From the NCBI GenBank assembly GCA_028278305.1, contig JANQEP010000033.1:1-39877 (forward strand): a DNA stretch of 39,877 bases, given 5' to 3'. This DNA is from Candidatus Gastranaerophilales bacterium. GTDB taxonomy: Bacteria > Cyanobacteriota > Vampirovibrionia > Gastranaerophilales > UBA9971. The notes under the pieces were generated by a model. It did not search any database. It was not told the DNA's origin and saw only the letters and a program-made list of their open reading frames with translations. The translations under genes were made by a program, and so were the position numbers. Below, in pieces: positions 1 to 6,805 of the stretch; position 1 is the first letter of the stretch, and each line of letters starts with the position of its first letter.

Positions 1-244
1 TTTCTGAAAACAGGCATATATGATCGCCTTTATTAACTCCTAAAGATTGTAACCCTGAAGCAAACCGATAAATATATTCATATAATTCTTTATAGCTAAG
101 CTTAAAATCATTATATCTATCCACAACTGCTGTTATATCAGGATAAAATTCCAAAAAGTCCTGCCAGACTTCCGAAAGAGAATTTTTTTTATCTGAAATA
201 AGCAGAAGATGTCTTTTTTTTAAGTCATGAAGAGCTGTTGGCAC
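1..244 (-). CDS. AMP-forming acyl-CoA synthetase/ligase, N-terminal part (cut by window edge)
   Basis: Translating the minus strand from a GTG at 244 gives 81 codons open to the window edge. Residues about 33-80 resemble the start of the AMP-binding (ANL) superfamily: a segment reading TAVVDRYNDFKLSYKELYE followed by GLQSLGVNKGDHICLFSE, the usual approach to the first Rossmann-like region of FadD-type ligases. These enzymes activate a carboxylic acid as acyl-AMP and usually transfer it to CoA. An in-frame TAG lies about 16 codons upstream, and the ATG at 285 is out of frame, so the GTG behind a GGGGGA Shine-Dalgarno-like run is the best start. It lies 124 bases downstream of the FeoA-like gene on the same strand. 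The substrate cannot be told from this fragment. Confidence 0.7.
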   Translation of the reverse strand, partial: MPTALHDLKKRHLLLISDKKNSLSEVWQDFLEFYPDITAVVDRYNDFKLSYKELYEYIYRFASGLQSLGVNKGDHICLFSE

Positions 245-368
245 GTATTTAGCTTGTCCCCCGATATTTATTAAAAACCAGGCATACTATTAATAAATAA
301 AATTTATGTTTAATTTATTATTTAATACAACAAGATTCTTTTTTCAAGCTAGCTTTGCTTAATAAAAA

Positions 369-593
369 TTATTTATTTTCGCAGATATCTACAAAAATTT
401 TCTTGGAAAGATTTTTCCCTACAGCTACAACTTGTCTGCTTATTTCGACTATTACAGGTCCCGGTTTAGCTATACATTTAATTTTTCCACCCTCAAAAAG
501 TCCAAATCTCTGAGTGTTAAACTTTATACCTGTGTCCAGAAATTGTGAGATTTCTGCTTCCTGTCCTATTTCTAATTCACAAAGACTAACCAT
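369..593 (-). CDS. FeoA-like small SH3-fold protein
   Basis: A 74-residue protein matching the FeoA domain in length and layout: an N-terminal beta/helix section (LCELEIGQEAEI), then a basic turn-rich core around RFGLFEGGKIKCIAK, then a beta strand with the typical late pattern VGKNLSKKIFVD. FeoA proteins assist the ferrous iron permease FeoB or sit at the C-terminus of DtxR-type regulators; no feoB is visible here. The ATG at 593 has a GAGG ribosome site eight bases upstream. A good sigma70-type promoter and a Fur-like palindrome lie upstream, which supports an iron role. The iron link is inferred from family and promoter. Confidence 0.75.
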   Translation of the reverse strand: MVSLCELEIGQEAEISQFLDTGIKFNTQRFGLFEGGKIKCIAKPGPVIVEISRQVVAVGKNLSKKIFVDICENK

Positions 594-654
594 ATTCGCC
601 TCATTTTTCTTTTATTAATAAAACATGTGATTTTTTATAAATGCCTTTTTTTAT

Positions 655-669
655 TGAGAATAATTCTCA
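655..669 (-). promoter_or_regulatory. Fur-type operator (7-1-7 palindrome)
   Basis: TGAGAATAATTCTCA is a perfect 7-1-7 inverted repeat that differs from the classical Fur core TGATAATNATTATCA only by one symmetrical base in each half. It lies just downstream of the -10 element of the minus-strand promoter that reads into the FeoA-like gene, where a bound repressor would block initiation. Fur versus PerR cannot be separated from the sequence. Confidence 0.7.
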
Positions 670-685
670 TTTAATTCCTGTTTTA

Positions 686-714
686 ATATTAACAAATACA
701 CATATTAAAGTCAA
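686..714 (-). promoter_or_regulatory. Promoter of the FeoA-like gene
   Basis: On the minus strand, TTGACT (714-709) and TAATAT (691-686) are separated by exactly 17 bases, close to the sigma70 consensus. Transcription would start near 679, so the Fur-like palindrome would overlap the start region. Confidence 0.65.
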
Positions 715-736
715 TACCAGTCTTTTTTTAACTCGA

Positions 737-772
737 AAGGACTTCGATAATTTTTCGAAGTCCTTGTTTTTT
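737..772. terminator. Hairpin 3' of tRNA-Arg
   Basis: A perfect 11-bp stem, AAGGACTTCGA (737-747) with TCGAAGTCCTT (755-765), has a 7-base loop. The T-run GTTTTTT follows on the plus strand only. It sits seven bases beyond the last paired base of the minus-strand tRNA-Arg, so it probably ends or shapes that transcript although the T-run is on the other side. Confidence 0.5.
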
Positions 773-778
773 AAAGCT

Positions 779-852
779 CACGCCCGGAGGGATTCGAACC
801 CCCGACCTTTTGGTTCGTAGCCAAACACTCTATCCAGCTGAGCTACGGGCGC
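779..852 (-). tRNA. tRNA-Arg (anticodon ACG)
   Basis: Read on the minus strand it starts GCGCCCGTAGCTCAGCTGGA and folds as a full cloverleaf. The seven-base acceptor stem GCGCCCG pairs with CGGGCGT with one terminal G-T pair. The D arm has AGCTCAGCTGGATAGAG. The anticodon loop is CTACGAA, giving anticodon ACG. The T arm is GGGGGTTCGAATCCC. It closely resembles E. coli tRNA-Arg(ACG), whose first base is normally edited to inosine by TadA. CCA is not encoded. Confidence 0.95.
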
Positions 853-927
853 ATCTTATAATATTCATTTTTTGCAGCTGGCTAGAGTATTTATAACTCT
901 TTAGTTTTCGTTCGGCACGCCTCACAG

Positions 928-949
928 TCCAGCTGAGCTACGGGCGCAT
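928..949 (-). pseudogene. 5' fragment of tRNA-Arg
   Basis: The first 20 nucleotides of the tRNA-Arg gene, plus two flanking bases, are repeated exactly 95 bases upstream of the intact copy (833-854 matches 928-949). After that the sequence departs into CTGTGAGGCGTGCC and no T arm follows, so this is a broken copy rather than a second tRNA. Confidence 0.75.
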
Positions 950-1127
950 GTTTTTATTATAAATAAAATATAACTAAATCAAAAATTTTTAAAAATGACT
1001 TTATTTATAAAAAGCCGGTATTTTTCCTGCTCCAATAGTTATAAGCCTTTATTCTTACCAGTCTTGCCAATCTTCTTCTTCCTGAAAATTAATACTAAAT
1101 CACAAAATATCTGCTATTTTTTTGACT

Positions 1128-1463
1128 TCATTTTTTTTCTTTATTTAAATCATATTTTAAAGCTATTTTTTCTATTTTTTGCGTATAATTTTCAGGAGAA
1201 ACATCTGATCTTTTAAGTAATGCCAATGTAATTTTTACTCCTGCCAGATTAAGTCCTAAACTTTGTGTTAAATATTGGATAAATTTTGCTTTTTCAATGT
1301 CATTACAAGAATAAAGACGTCTATTTTTTGGAGATCTGCCTGGAACCAAAATCTTTTCATCATCATATATTCTTAATGTGCGCTGGTGTACTTTTAAATG
1401 TTCTGCTACAACGCTTATTGGTAATACAGGTGCATCCGGGTTTATATTGATTTTATTATTCAT
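1128..1463 (-). CDS. MerR/HspR-like transcriptional regulator 1
   Basis: A 111-residue protein. Residues 15-55 hold a MerR-type winged helix: ISVVAEHLKVHQRTLRIYDD, then a wing with KNRRLYSCNDIEK. The pattern HQRTLRIYDDEKILVP with NRRLYS is typical of the HspR branch, which usually represses heat-shock genes. No chaperone gene is near, so its targets are unknown. It is about 70% identical by eye to the protein at 2047-2376, implying a recent duplication. Its minus-strand promoter (TTGAAC, 18 bases, TAATAT at 1506-1501) has a palindrome over the -10, consistent with autoregulation. No effector-binding domain is present. Confidence 0.8.
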   Translation of the reverse strand: MNNKININPDAPVLPISVVAEHLKVHQRTLRIYDDEKILVPGRSPKNRRLYSCNDIEKAKFIQYLTQSLGLNLAGVKITLALLKRSDVSPENYTQKIEKIALKYDLNKEKK

Positions 1464-1492
1464 TGAATTTATTTCATGCCTCTTGATTTATA

Positions 1493-1508
1493 CATAATAA
1501 ATATTATG
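1493..1508. promoter_or_regulatory. Palindrome over the -10 of regulator 1
   Basis: CATAATA-AA-TATTATG is a perfect 7-2-7 inverted repeat covering the minus-strand -10 (TAATAT) of regulator 1. A bound protein would block RNA polymerase. The binding protein is not known. Confidence 0.45.
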
Positions 1509-1552
1509 CATAAATACTACAGTTGTTCAATACAAAACTCATAAAATAATAT

Positions 1553-1576
1553 ATACATATGATTATGCATATGTAT
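1553..1576. promoter_or_regulatory. Palindrome at the start of the small RHH-like gene
   Basis: ATACATATG and CATATGTAT form perfect 9-base arms around ATTATG, ending 14 bases before the ATG at 1590. Small ribbon-helix-helix proteins commonly bind such sites to control themselves; assignment here is inference. Confidence 0.4.
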
Positions 1577-1589
1577 TGTGGGCATAAAT

Positions 1590-1772
1590 ATGTCTAAAAC
1601 TGATAAAATCCTTAACCTTACAAGCAATAAAACTAAAAGAACAACATTAATGTTTAACCCTGAGTTATGGGAATTATTTAAAAAAGCATGTGAAGATGAC
1701 AAAACCAAACCCACTCCCATGATTGAAAAATGGGTTTTAAAATATCTTGACGAAAAAAATATGCTTCAATAA
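1590..1772 (+). CDS. Small CopG/ribbon-helix-helix-like protein
   Basis: A 60-residue, basic-start protein (MSKTDKILNLTSNKTKRTTL). A short strand-forming region KRTTLMFNPELWELFKKAC is followed by helices ending in MIEKWVLKYLDEKN, the length and strand-helix-helix order of CopG-type DNA-binding proteins. A GTG at 1578 would add four residues; the ATG at 1590 is preferred because the 1578 start lies against the upstream palindrome. It is divergent from regulator 1 and followed immediately by a cloverleaf repeat. Plasmid copy-control proteins and antitoxins have this shape, but no toxin gene is adjacent. Function not established. Confidence 0.55.
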   Translation: MSKTDKILNLTSNKTKRTTLMFNPELWELFKKACEDDKTKPTPMIEKWVLKYLDEKNMLQ

Positions 1773-1779
1773 ATTTACT

Positions 1780-1947
1780 AATTAACTCGAGTCGCGAATT
1801 AGCCAAAAGCCAGGATATGACTGAGCAATATTTGCCAAAAAATTATAGAGAATCGAAAAGAGGCTACGCCTCTTTTCCACCTTTAGGGTGGCTGTGGGTG
1901 GGTTTTGGCAAATATTGCATGTATGCAATTAGAGATTCAAGTTAATT
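1780..1947. repeat. Cloverleaf-type dispersed repeat, copy 1
   Basis: Outer ends: AATTAACTCGAGTCGCGAAT on the left and, inverted, AATTAACTTGAATCTCTAAT on the right. Inside, CAATATTTGCCAAAA (1826-1840) is perfectly inverted at 1903-1917. The core holds two hairpins: AAAAGAGGC-TAC-GCCTCTTTT (1856-1876) and CCACC-TTTAG-GGTGG (1877-1891). Read on the minus strand the core aligns with copies 2 and 3. No open reading frame lies inside, so it is a non-autonomous, MITE- or REP-like element. Confidence 0.8.
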
Positions 1948-2046
1948 AATAAAACGCTATGGCAGTATTTTTAAGCAAATAGCAGTAGGTTGGGTTAAAA
2001 AATTCTATTTTTTAACCCAACCTCAAATAATGCGGATTTAAAGCTG

Positions 2047-2376
2047 TTACCCAACTGGATTTACCTCATATTGTGCAATTATGCCGTTTACCTTTTCAGC
2101 ATAGTTATCAGGAAAAATATCAGCTTCTTCAAGCAGTACAAGGGCTATTTTTACTCCTGCCAGGTTAAGCCCTAATTCCCTGGTTAAATGCTGGATAAGT
2201 TTTCCTTTTTCAATGTCATTATAAGAATAAAGACGTCTATTTTTTGGCGATCTGCCTGGAACCAAAATCTTTTCATCATCATAAATTCTTAGCGTACGCT
2301 GGTGTACTTTAAGAATATCTGCCACCACACTGATTGGGAACATAGGTTTATCTGTTTCAAATGAGGTTTTATCCAT
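2047..2376 (-). CDS. MerR/HspR-like transcriptional regulator 2
   Basis: A 109-residue paralogue of the protein at 1128-1463, with the same helix-turn-helix (ISVVADILKVHQRTLRIYDD) and wing (PKNRRLYSYNDIEKGK). The C-terminal tail differs (YAEKVNGIIAQYEVNPVG) and has no recognisable ligand domain. It is divergent from regulator 3 at 2555; the shared 178-base intergenic region contains a 44-base palindrome whose arms carry the -35 of each promoter. The ATG at 2376 is chosen; promoter TATAAT (2426-2421) and TTGATA (2448-2443) lie upstream. Its targets are unknown; the likeliest is its own promoter. Confidence 0.8.
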   Translation of the reverse strand: MDKTSFETDKPMFPISVVADILKVHQRTLRIYDDEKILVPGRSPKNRRLYSYNDIEKGKLIQHLTRELGLNLAGVKIALVLLEEADIFPDNYAEKVNGIIAQYEVNPVG

Positions 2377-2432
2377 AAAACTTCCTGCTTTTCTTAAATA
2401 CTTATATATTTAGTTTTTATATTATAAAATAA

Positions 2433-2476
2433 AACATTTAATTATCAAATGTTAAAATATTTGATAATTAAATGTT
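2433..2476. promoter_or_regulatory. 18-bp palindromic operator in the divergent promoter of regulators 2 and 3
   Basis: Two perfect 18-base arms (2433-2450 and 2459-2476, each AACATTTAATTATCAAAT or its complement) flank GTTAAAAT. Each arm contains a TTGATA in outward orientation. On the minus strand TTGATA is 16 bases from TATAAT (2421-2426); on the plus strand TTGATA (2461-2466) is 18 bases from TAATTT. One dimer or tetramer bound here could control both genes. Confidence 0.7.
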
Positions 2477-2554
2477 ATTATGCCTAATTTTATAAATTAT
2501 GTAAAACCAATAAAATAAATGTTATAAAACTTAATTAATTTTAAGGTAATAACA

Positions 2555-3172
2555 TTGACCTCCAGGCAAAAAGCTAAAATAGAACCTGATAAACCGGCAT
2601 TTTCAATTTCATACATAGCAAACGAAGTAGGATTATCAACTGATAGGTTAAGAAGGTATGAAGATGAAGGGCTTATAACTCCATATAGGTCTTCACCTAA
2701 AAAAAGACTTTATAGCTTAAACGATATTGATTGCATTAAAAAAATTAGAATCTTGGTTCATACTTATGGGATAAGTATTCCTGCTATTAAAATAATGCTT
2801 GATTTTATGAAGCTGGATAAAATATTAGAAAAAGCTGAATCTAAATTTGGCACTCCAAAAGAAGATGTAATTTTTTCATTAGTTCTCAGAGAGCTAAAAG
2901 GCGGGGTTGAGCTAAAAGCTAAGTATAAAACCGGTAAAACCAAAGGTGAGTCAGAGTTTATTTTATTAAAAAACTCATACCTGACTATTCCTGCAAATAA
3001 GCAATTAAAACTTAAACGGGAAAAAGATATAAAGCAAAATTTGTTACAAATTACTCAATACAATGATTTGTATAAAACAAAATCAAGCATTAAATTTAAA
3101 TCATTAAATGAACTCACCAGATATGTTACAGGAGATTTGGAAGGTTCCTGCAAGCAGTGGACAAGGCTATAG
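2555..3172 (+). CDS. MerR-like regulator 3 with unknown C-terminal extension
   Basis: A 205-residue protein. Residues 15-75 form a MerR-type DNA-binding domain (ISYIANEVGLSTDRLRRYED and a wing with PKKRLYSLNDID), followed by the usual dimer helix. Residues 95-205 are lysine-rich and match no ligand domain that I recognise; they include EFILLKNSYLTIPANKQLKL and end near TGDLEGSCKQWTRL. The start given is TTG at 2555, preceded by a weak TTTTAAGG-type site; no better in-frame ATG precedes the domain. The gene ends 17 bases before the convergent AsmA-like gene ends. It may act with regulator 2 on the shared operator, but that is inference. Confidence 0.7.
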   Translation: MTSRQKAKIEPDKPAFSISYIANEVGLSTDRLRRYEDEGLITPYRSSPKKRLYSLNDIDCIKKIRILVHTYGISIPAIKIMLDFMKLDKILEKAESKFGTPKEDVIFSLVLRELKGGVELKAKYKTGKTKGESEFILLKNSYLTIPANKQLKLKREKDIKQNLLQITQYNDLYKTKSSIKFKSLNELTRYVTGDLEGSCKQWTRL

Positions 3173-3189
3173 TATATAGATTCCCATTT

Positions 3190-6100
3190 TTACTGTTGAT
3201 TTTGTACGGGAAGCCATTCGAACATCCTGACAGCTCGTGGTTTTCCAAGAACCCCGTTGATTTGAACCGCAAAATCCCTGTCATCCGGCAGGGGATCATT
3301 ATTCAAAGACGGAATCCTGTCCCTGCGAGGGTATTGATTAGCCAGTCTCTGGTCTGCTATAAGCTGTCCCCATTCACCGGGAAGTTGTCTTATCAGCTTA
3401 TCTATTGAAAGATCAGTTATTGGACCAAGATTTTTGACAATCCTGCCTGAAAGCTTACTGAGCACGGTTAAATCAGCGTAATTACTGCCCATCCGGATTG
3501 TACCGGAGATAAATGAGCTCAGGTATTTCCCTTTCATTTTGATTTCCTGTATTTCCAGAGTACCTCCGCTAATCATTACCAATCCTTCAAGAGTGTCAAA
3601 CTGGTTGGTTTTACCTGCTTCCTCAAATTGAAGCGTGTTTAAAAGCAGCGAGTCTGTAAGTCCTTTTACAGACAGGTTATTAGCGCCCAGCAGGTATTCC
3701 AGATTTGCAATTCTTGGCAGGTGCCCGTTTTCAATATAGAAATCCATCCTTCCTACAGCGTTTTGCGTCATGGCTTCAGGAGTTTGCCCTATAGTTGTAA
3801 GTTTAATCCGTCCTTTCATCCTGCCGAAAATTTCATTTGGCGTTCCAGCCAGTGTAGAAGCAAGTGCATTGATTTCTATGTTATCAGCCGTGCAGTCAAT
3901 GTCTAATTTCGTGGTTTTCAGGTCCATATCAATAATACCTGTACCGACTCCGCCGCCTGTATGAGTTACGAAGTTCCTTATCTCAAGCCAGTTCAGCGGG
4001 TTTATGGTGAAATTAAACGACATATCGTTATTTAGCAGTTTACTTACAACAAGTTTTTTGGCTAAAAACTCTCCGTTGTGAACAATCACCGGAATATCCC
4101 GGGATTGCTGCCTGCCGGGGGGCATGCCTTTGTTTACCGGTTTTCCCTGAGGTCTGCCCCCGGGTGCGGGAGCAGGCGCAAAAGCCTTGCTGAGCTTGTC
4201 TATATTAATAAAGTCAGAATTGACTTTTACTGATTTAACAACATATGGAGGTGATAATTTGTTTTCCAGCACTGCCGAGAGCATTAATTTTGAGTCAAGA
4301 ATGTTCAAAATAGCAGTATTAAAGGTTATTTCCTCTTCTTTTAAAGCTATATCAACACCGTCTGTCTTGATATACATAGAAGGTATATCTATATTTCTTA
4401 CGCTCAGGATTCCATATGCCTTCGGGGCTGATGATTTACCCTTTACAAGAAGGTTTCCGTTTAGCTGAACCTTTCCTTTAGGCTCTATAAGTGATAAATT
4501 CAAACCTGAGATATCAACTTTAATATTGTGTAAGTAAGGATCAGGCGTATTAGCGCTGTTAATATCCCCTTTTACAGAGATTAATCCCTGTGCCAATCCG
4601 AGATTATACAGTCCGTTTTCTTTAACAGGGTTGGATACCCCAAAAAGCCCCGCGTTTGTTATTAAAATTGACTTTGGTTTTACGTTTGCGTTTACGTGTA
4701 TTATATTTGAAACACCGGCAGGCTGGTCAATTTTGACTATAGTTGCCAGCTTATCAATATTTGTCTGTGCAGTCACGTCAAGATTATCGGCTTTGCCCGT
4801 AATTTTAGCCAGCAGCGGAAGATTAGTGACTTTAACGTTTTTCCGGACGTCTTTTGGCAGGTATTTTTTAATATCTGCCCCTGAAACCAGTCCATTACCC
4901 GTGATGTCTATGTCTATATCACCTGTTAAGTCGGTTATTTGCCCTGATAAGTTGACTGGACTGTATGATGCTATTACTTTTATATCTTTAAATTCAGCCT
5001 TTTTATGGTCAGCCTTAATACTTCCCCGGGTTATAGCCACAGGCAGCCCTGCTGATACAATATATGCCCCGGCTTTATCAAATGTAATAAGGAATTCGGG
5101 ATTAATTTTTTTATCAAGTTTTCCTTTTATAATTGCTTCAGCTTTTAAATTTCCTGAAATGTTTTTAAAATCTTGAAGCTGTGGTCTTAAATCAGCGAAC
5201 ATGCGGCTGTTTTGTATGATATCGACTGCTGTTTTAAGGTTTATATCCGGGAAATCCGCTTTAATATCGGTTTTCAGGTCTGAGGTTATATTGCCGGTCG
5301 CACTAAAGCCGATACCGCCTATAGAACCCGCGGTTTTCTCAATAATAATTTTGTTTTTGTCGAATTTCAGACTGCTGTTGAAATTTTTCAGCGGTCGGCA
5401 AATGTCTTTATGGAAAAGGCTGGCTTGAAATATATTCAGGTAGCCCTGGTAGTTGTTCTTTTTAAGGTTAAAATCAGCCTTGAGTTTTCCTGATAAATCA
5501 ATGTTATTAAGCGGCTTTACATCAGCGTTAAACGCGTCCGCAAAAGAGTATACGAATTTTTTTACATCAGTAAGCTGGATCTCAGCTGTTTTTACATTAA
5601 TATCAAAGTCCTGTTTAGCTATATTTTTAACTTTTCCCGCAATTTCAACATATGCTTTCGGGGTTATGAATAATTTTGAATTAACATCTGTTTTTTTACC
5701 GGAAAAGTTAAATTTTCCGTAGCTGTCAGGTAGTTTTTGCCCGTCGACTTTAAAAGAAAGTTTGTCAAAACCCATGATTCCGTGGATTTCAGGGAAAGCG
5801 CCCCGGTTTTTCAGTCTTAAGTCAGCTGTGATATCACCTTTAAAGTCGTATTTAATAAGCCTTTCTATAGGATCAATTCTCTGTGCTGTCCGGTTTACGG
5901 GTTTTTCGGCAGAAGTTTGAGGTTCAGGAGTTTTAGCTGTTTTTTTCTTTTCTTCTCCCGCAACCGGGATATCAGTTGCAACAGCTATGTCATAGTTAAT
6001 TTTAGGGTTATCTTCTATGTAAAAAGCGCCTTTTGCCGCTAATTTGACATATTTTTCAGGATTAAAGTCCTCAATTTTGAGAACATCCCCTTTAAGGCTA

Positions 6101-6660
6101 AAATGTCTTGTTTCAGGGAAGGATTCATCTGCTAAGTTAACCGTGTAATTGCTGATAGCTACATCCAGGTCGTTAAATACAGGCTCAAATGCAACGTCAG
6201 CAGCCGGCTGTGAATCCCCCTTTGCCCCCGAAGCCTGTTTTTCAGGTTGAGGTGAGGTTTTTTCTATGATCTGCTCAATATCATATTTTCCGTTTTTTAG
6301 CCTTGTAAGAAAGATTTCAGGTTTATCAATATTAACCGCCCCTATTTCAACTTTCCGGAAAAGCAGCGGTAAAAGCGGGACTTTTAAATTGACGCTGCCG
6401 ACTTTCAGCAGGGAATTTTCATTATCAATCTTAATTTCCGCGTTATCCACATTCACGCCTGCGCTCAGGTCAAAATATGTGTGAAACCCCAGGTTTTTTG
6501 CCTCGAATTCAAGCCCTGTTGAATCTTTTACAGCTTTCTGGATTTCGGGTTTGAATTTATTCAGGTCAATAAGCGCCGGAGTTAAAAATAAAAAAGACGC
6601 ATATAAAAGACCTATCAGTGAAATAAGTACAATTAGCGTGATTTTAGATTTTTTTACCAT
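3190..6660 (-). CDS. Large AsmA-family protein, envelope lipid homeostasis
   Basis: A 1156-residue protein. One N-terminal membrane helix (residues 7-28) is followed by a long beta-rich periplasmic region. The first 130 residues (PALIDLNKFKPEIQKAVKDS, then LKVPLLPLLFRKVEIGAVNI) are the standard AsmA N-terminus. The C-terminal 250 residues form the AsmA_C/DUF3971-like region (KLTTIGQTPEAMTQNAVG, then GGTLEIQEIKMKGKYLSSFI). AsmA-like proteins are thought to be hydrophobic-groove bridges carrying phospholipids to the outer membrane, so this gene argues for a diderm cell. Low-complexity stretches near 145 and 860 (proline/glycine-rich, APAPAPGGRPQGKPVN) are probable linkers. Start: ATG behind AGGGAAGAGATA. 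It appears to be a single-gene unit. Confidence 0.85.
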   Translation of the reverse strand: MVKKSKITLIVLISLIGLLYASFLFLTPALIDLNKFKPEIQKAVKDSTGLEFEAKNLGFHTYFDLSAGVNVDNAEIKIDNENSLLKVGSVNLKVPLLPLLFRKVEIGAVNIDKPEIFLTRLKNGKYDIEQIIEKTSPQPEKQASGAKGDSQPAADVAFEPVFNDLDVAISNYTVNLADESFPETRHFSLKGDVLKIEDFNPEKYVKLAAKGAFYIEDNPKINYDIAVATDIPVAGEEKKKTAKTPEPQTSAEKPVNRTAQRIDPIERLIKYDFKGDITADLRLKNRGAFPEIHGIMGFDKLSFKVDGQKLPDSYGKFNFSGKKTDVNSKLFITPKAYVEIAGKVKNIAKQDFDINVKTAEIQLTDVKKFVYSFADAFNADVKPLNNIDLSGKLKADFNLKKNNYQGYLNIFQASLFHKDICRPLKNFNSSLKFDKNKIIIEKTAGSIGGIGFSATGNITSDLKTDIKADFPDINLKTAVDIIQNSRMFADLRPQLQDFKNISGNLKAEAIIKGKLDKKINPEFLITFDKAGAYIVSAGLPVAITRGSIKADHKKAEFKDIKVIASYSPVNLSGQITDLTGDIDIDITGNGLVSGADIKKYLPKDVRKNVKVTNLPLLAKITGKADNLDVTAQTNIDKLATIVKIDQPAGVSNIIHVNANVKPKSILITNAGLFGVSNPVKENGLYNLGLAQGLISVKGDINSANTPDPYLHNIKVDISGLNLSLIEPKGKVQLNGNLLVKGKSSAPKAYGILSVRNIDIPSMYIKTDGVDIALKEEEITFNTAILNILDSKLMLSAVLENKLSPPYVVKSVKVNSDFINIDKLSKAFAPAPAPGGRPQGKPVNKGMPPGRQQSRDIPVIVHNGEFLAKKLVVSKLLNNDMSFNFTINPLNWLEIRNFVTHTGGGVGTGIIDMDLKTTKLDIDCTADNIEINALASTLAGTPNEIFGRMKGRIKLTTIGQTPEAMTQNAVGRMDFYIENGHLPRIANLEYLLGANNLSVKGLTDSLLLNTLQFEEAGKTNQFDTLEGLVMISGGTLEIQEIKMKGKYLSSFISGTIRMGSNYADLTVLSKLSGRIVKNLGPITDLSIDKLIRQLPGEWGQLIADQRLANQYPRRDRIPSLNNDPLPDDRDFAVQINGVLGKPRAVRMFEWLPVQNQQ

Positions 6661-6745
6661 TATCTCTTCCCTCTTTAAATTTAATTAAACTTAAAAGCCA
6701 ATATTATAATTTATATTCTACAACGGTAAAATTTTTATTTTCTAT

Positions 6746-6786
6746 AAAAATTTTAAAATGAGTAAGTTTTTATTCTTTACCCCTTA
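6746..6786. repeat. Solo end of the TTACG repeat family
   Basis: AAAATGAGTAAGTTTTTATT followed by CTTTACCCCTTA is nearly identical to the right-hand end of the element at 38702-38770 and, inverted, to the half copy at 25505. It fills the gap between the AsmA-like gene and the gene ending at 6806. Confidence 0.65.
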
Positions 6787-6805
6787 AAAATTTTTGAAGC
6801 CGTTT

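Noticed and set aside
1-285. ATG at 285 as start of the ligase
   Set aside because: The frame from this ATG reaches a TAA after four codons; the ligase frame is different and starts at the GTG at 244.
995-1216. 73-codon Phe-rich frame
   Set aside because: It overlaps regulator 1 on the opposite strand and consists of low-complexity AT-rich sequence.
3157-6484. Several plus-strand frames over the AsmA-like gene
   Set aside because: They are antisense shadows of a 1156-codon gene with clear family motifs and have no independent support.
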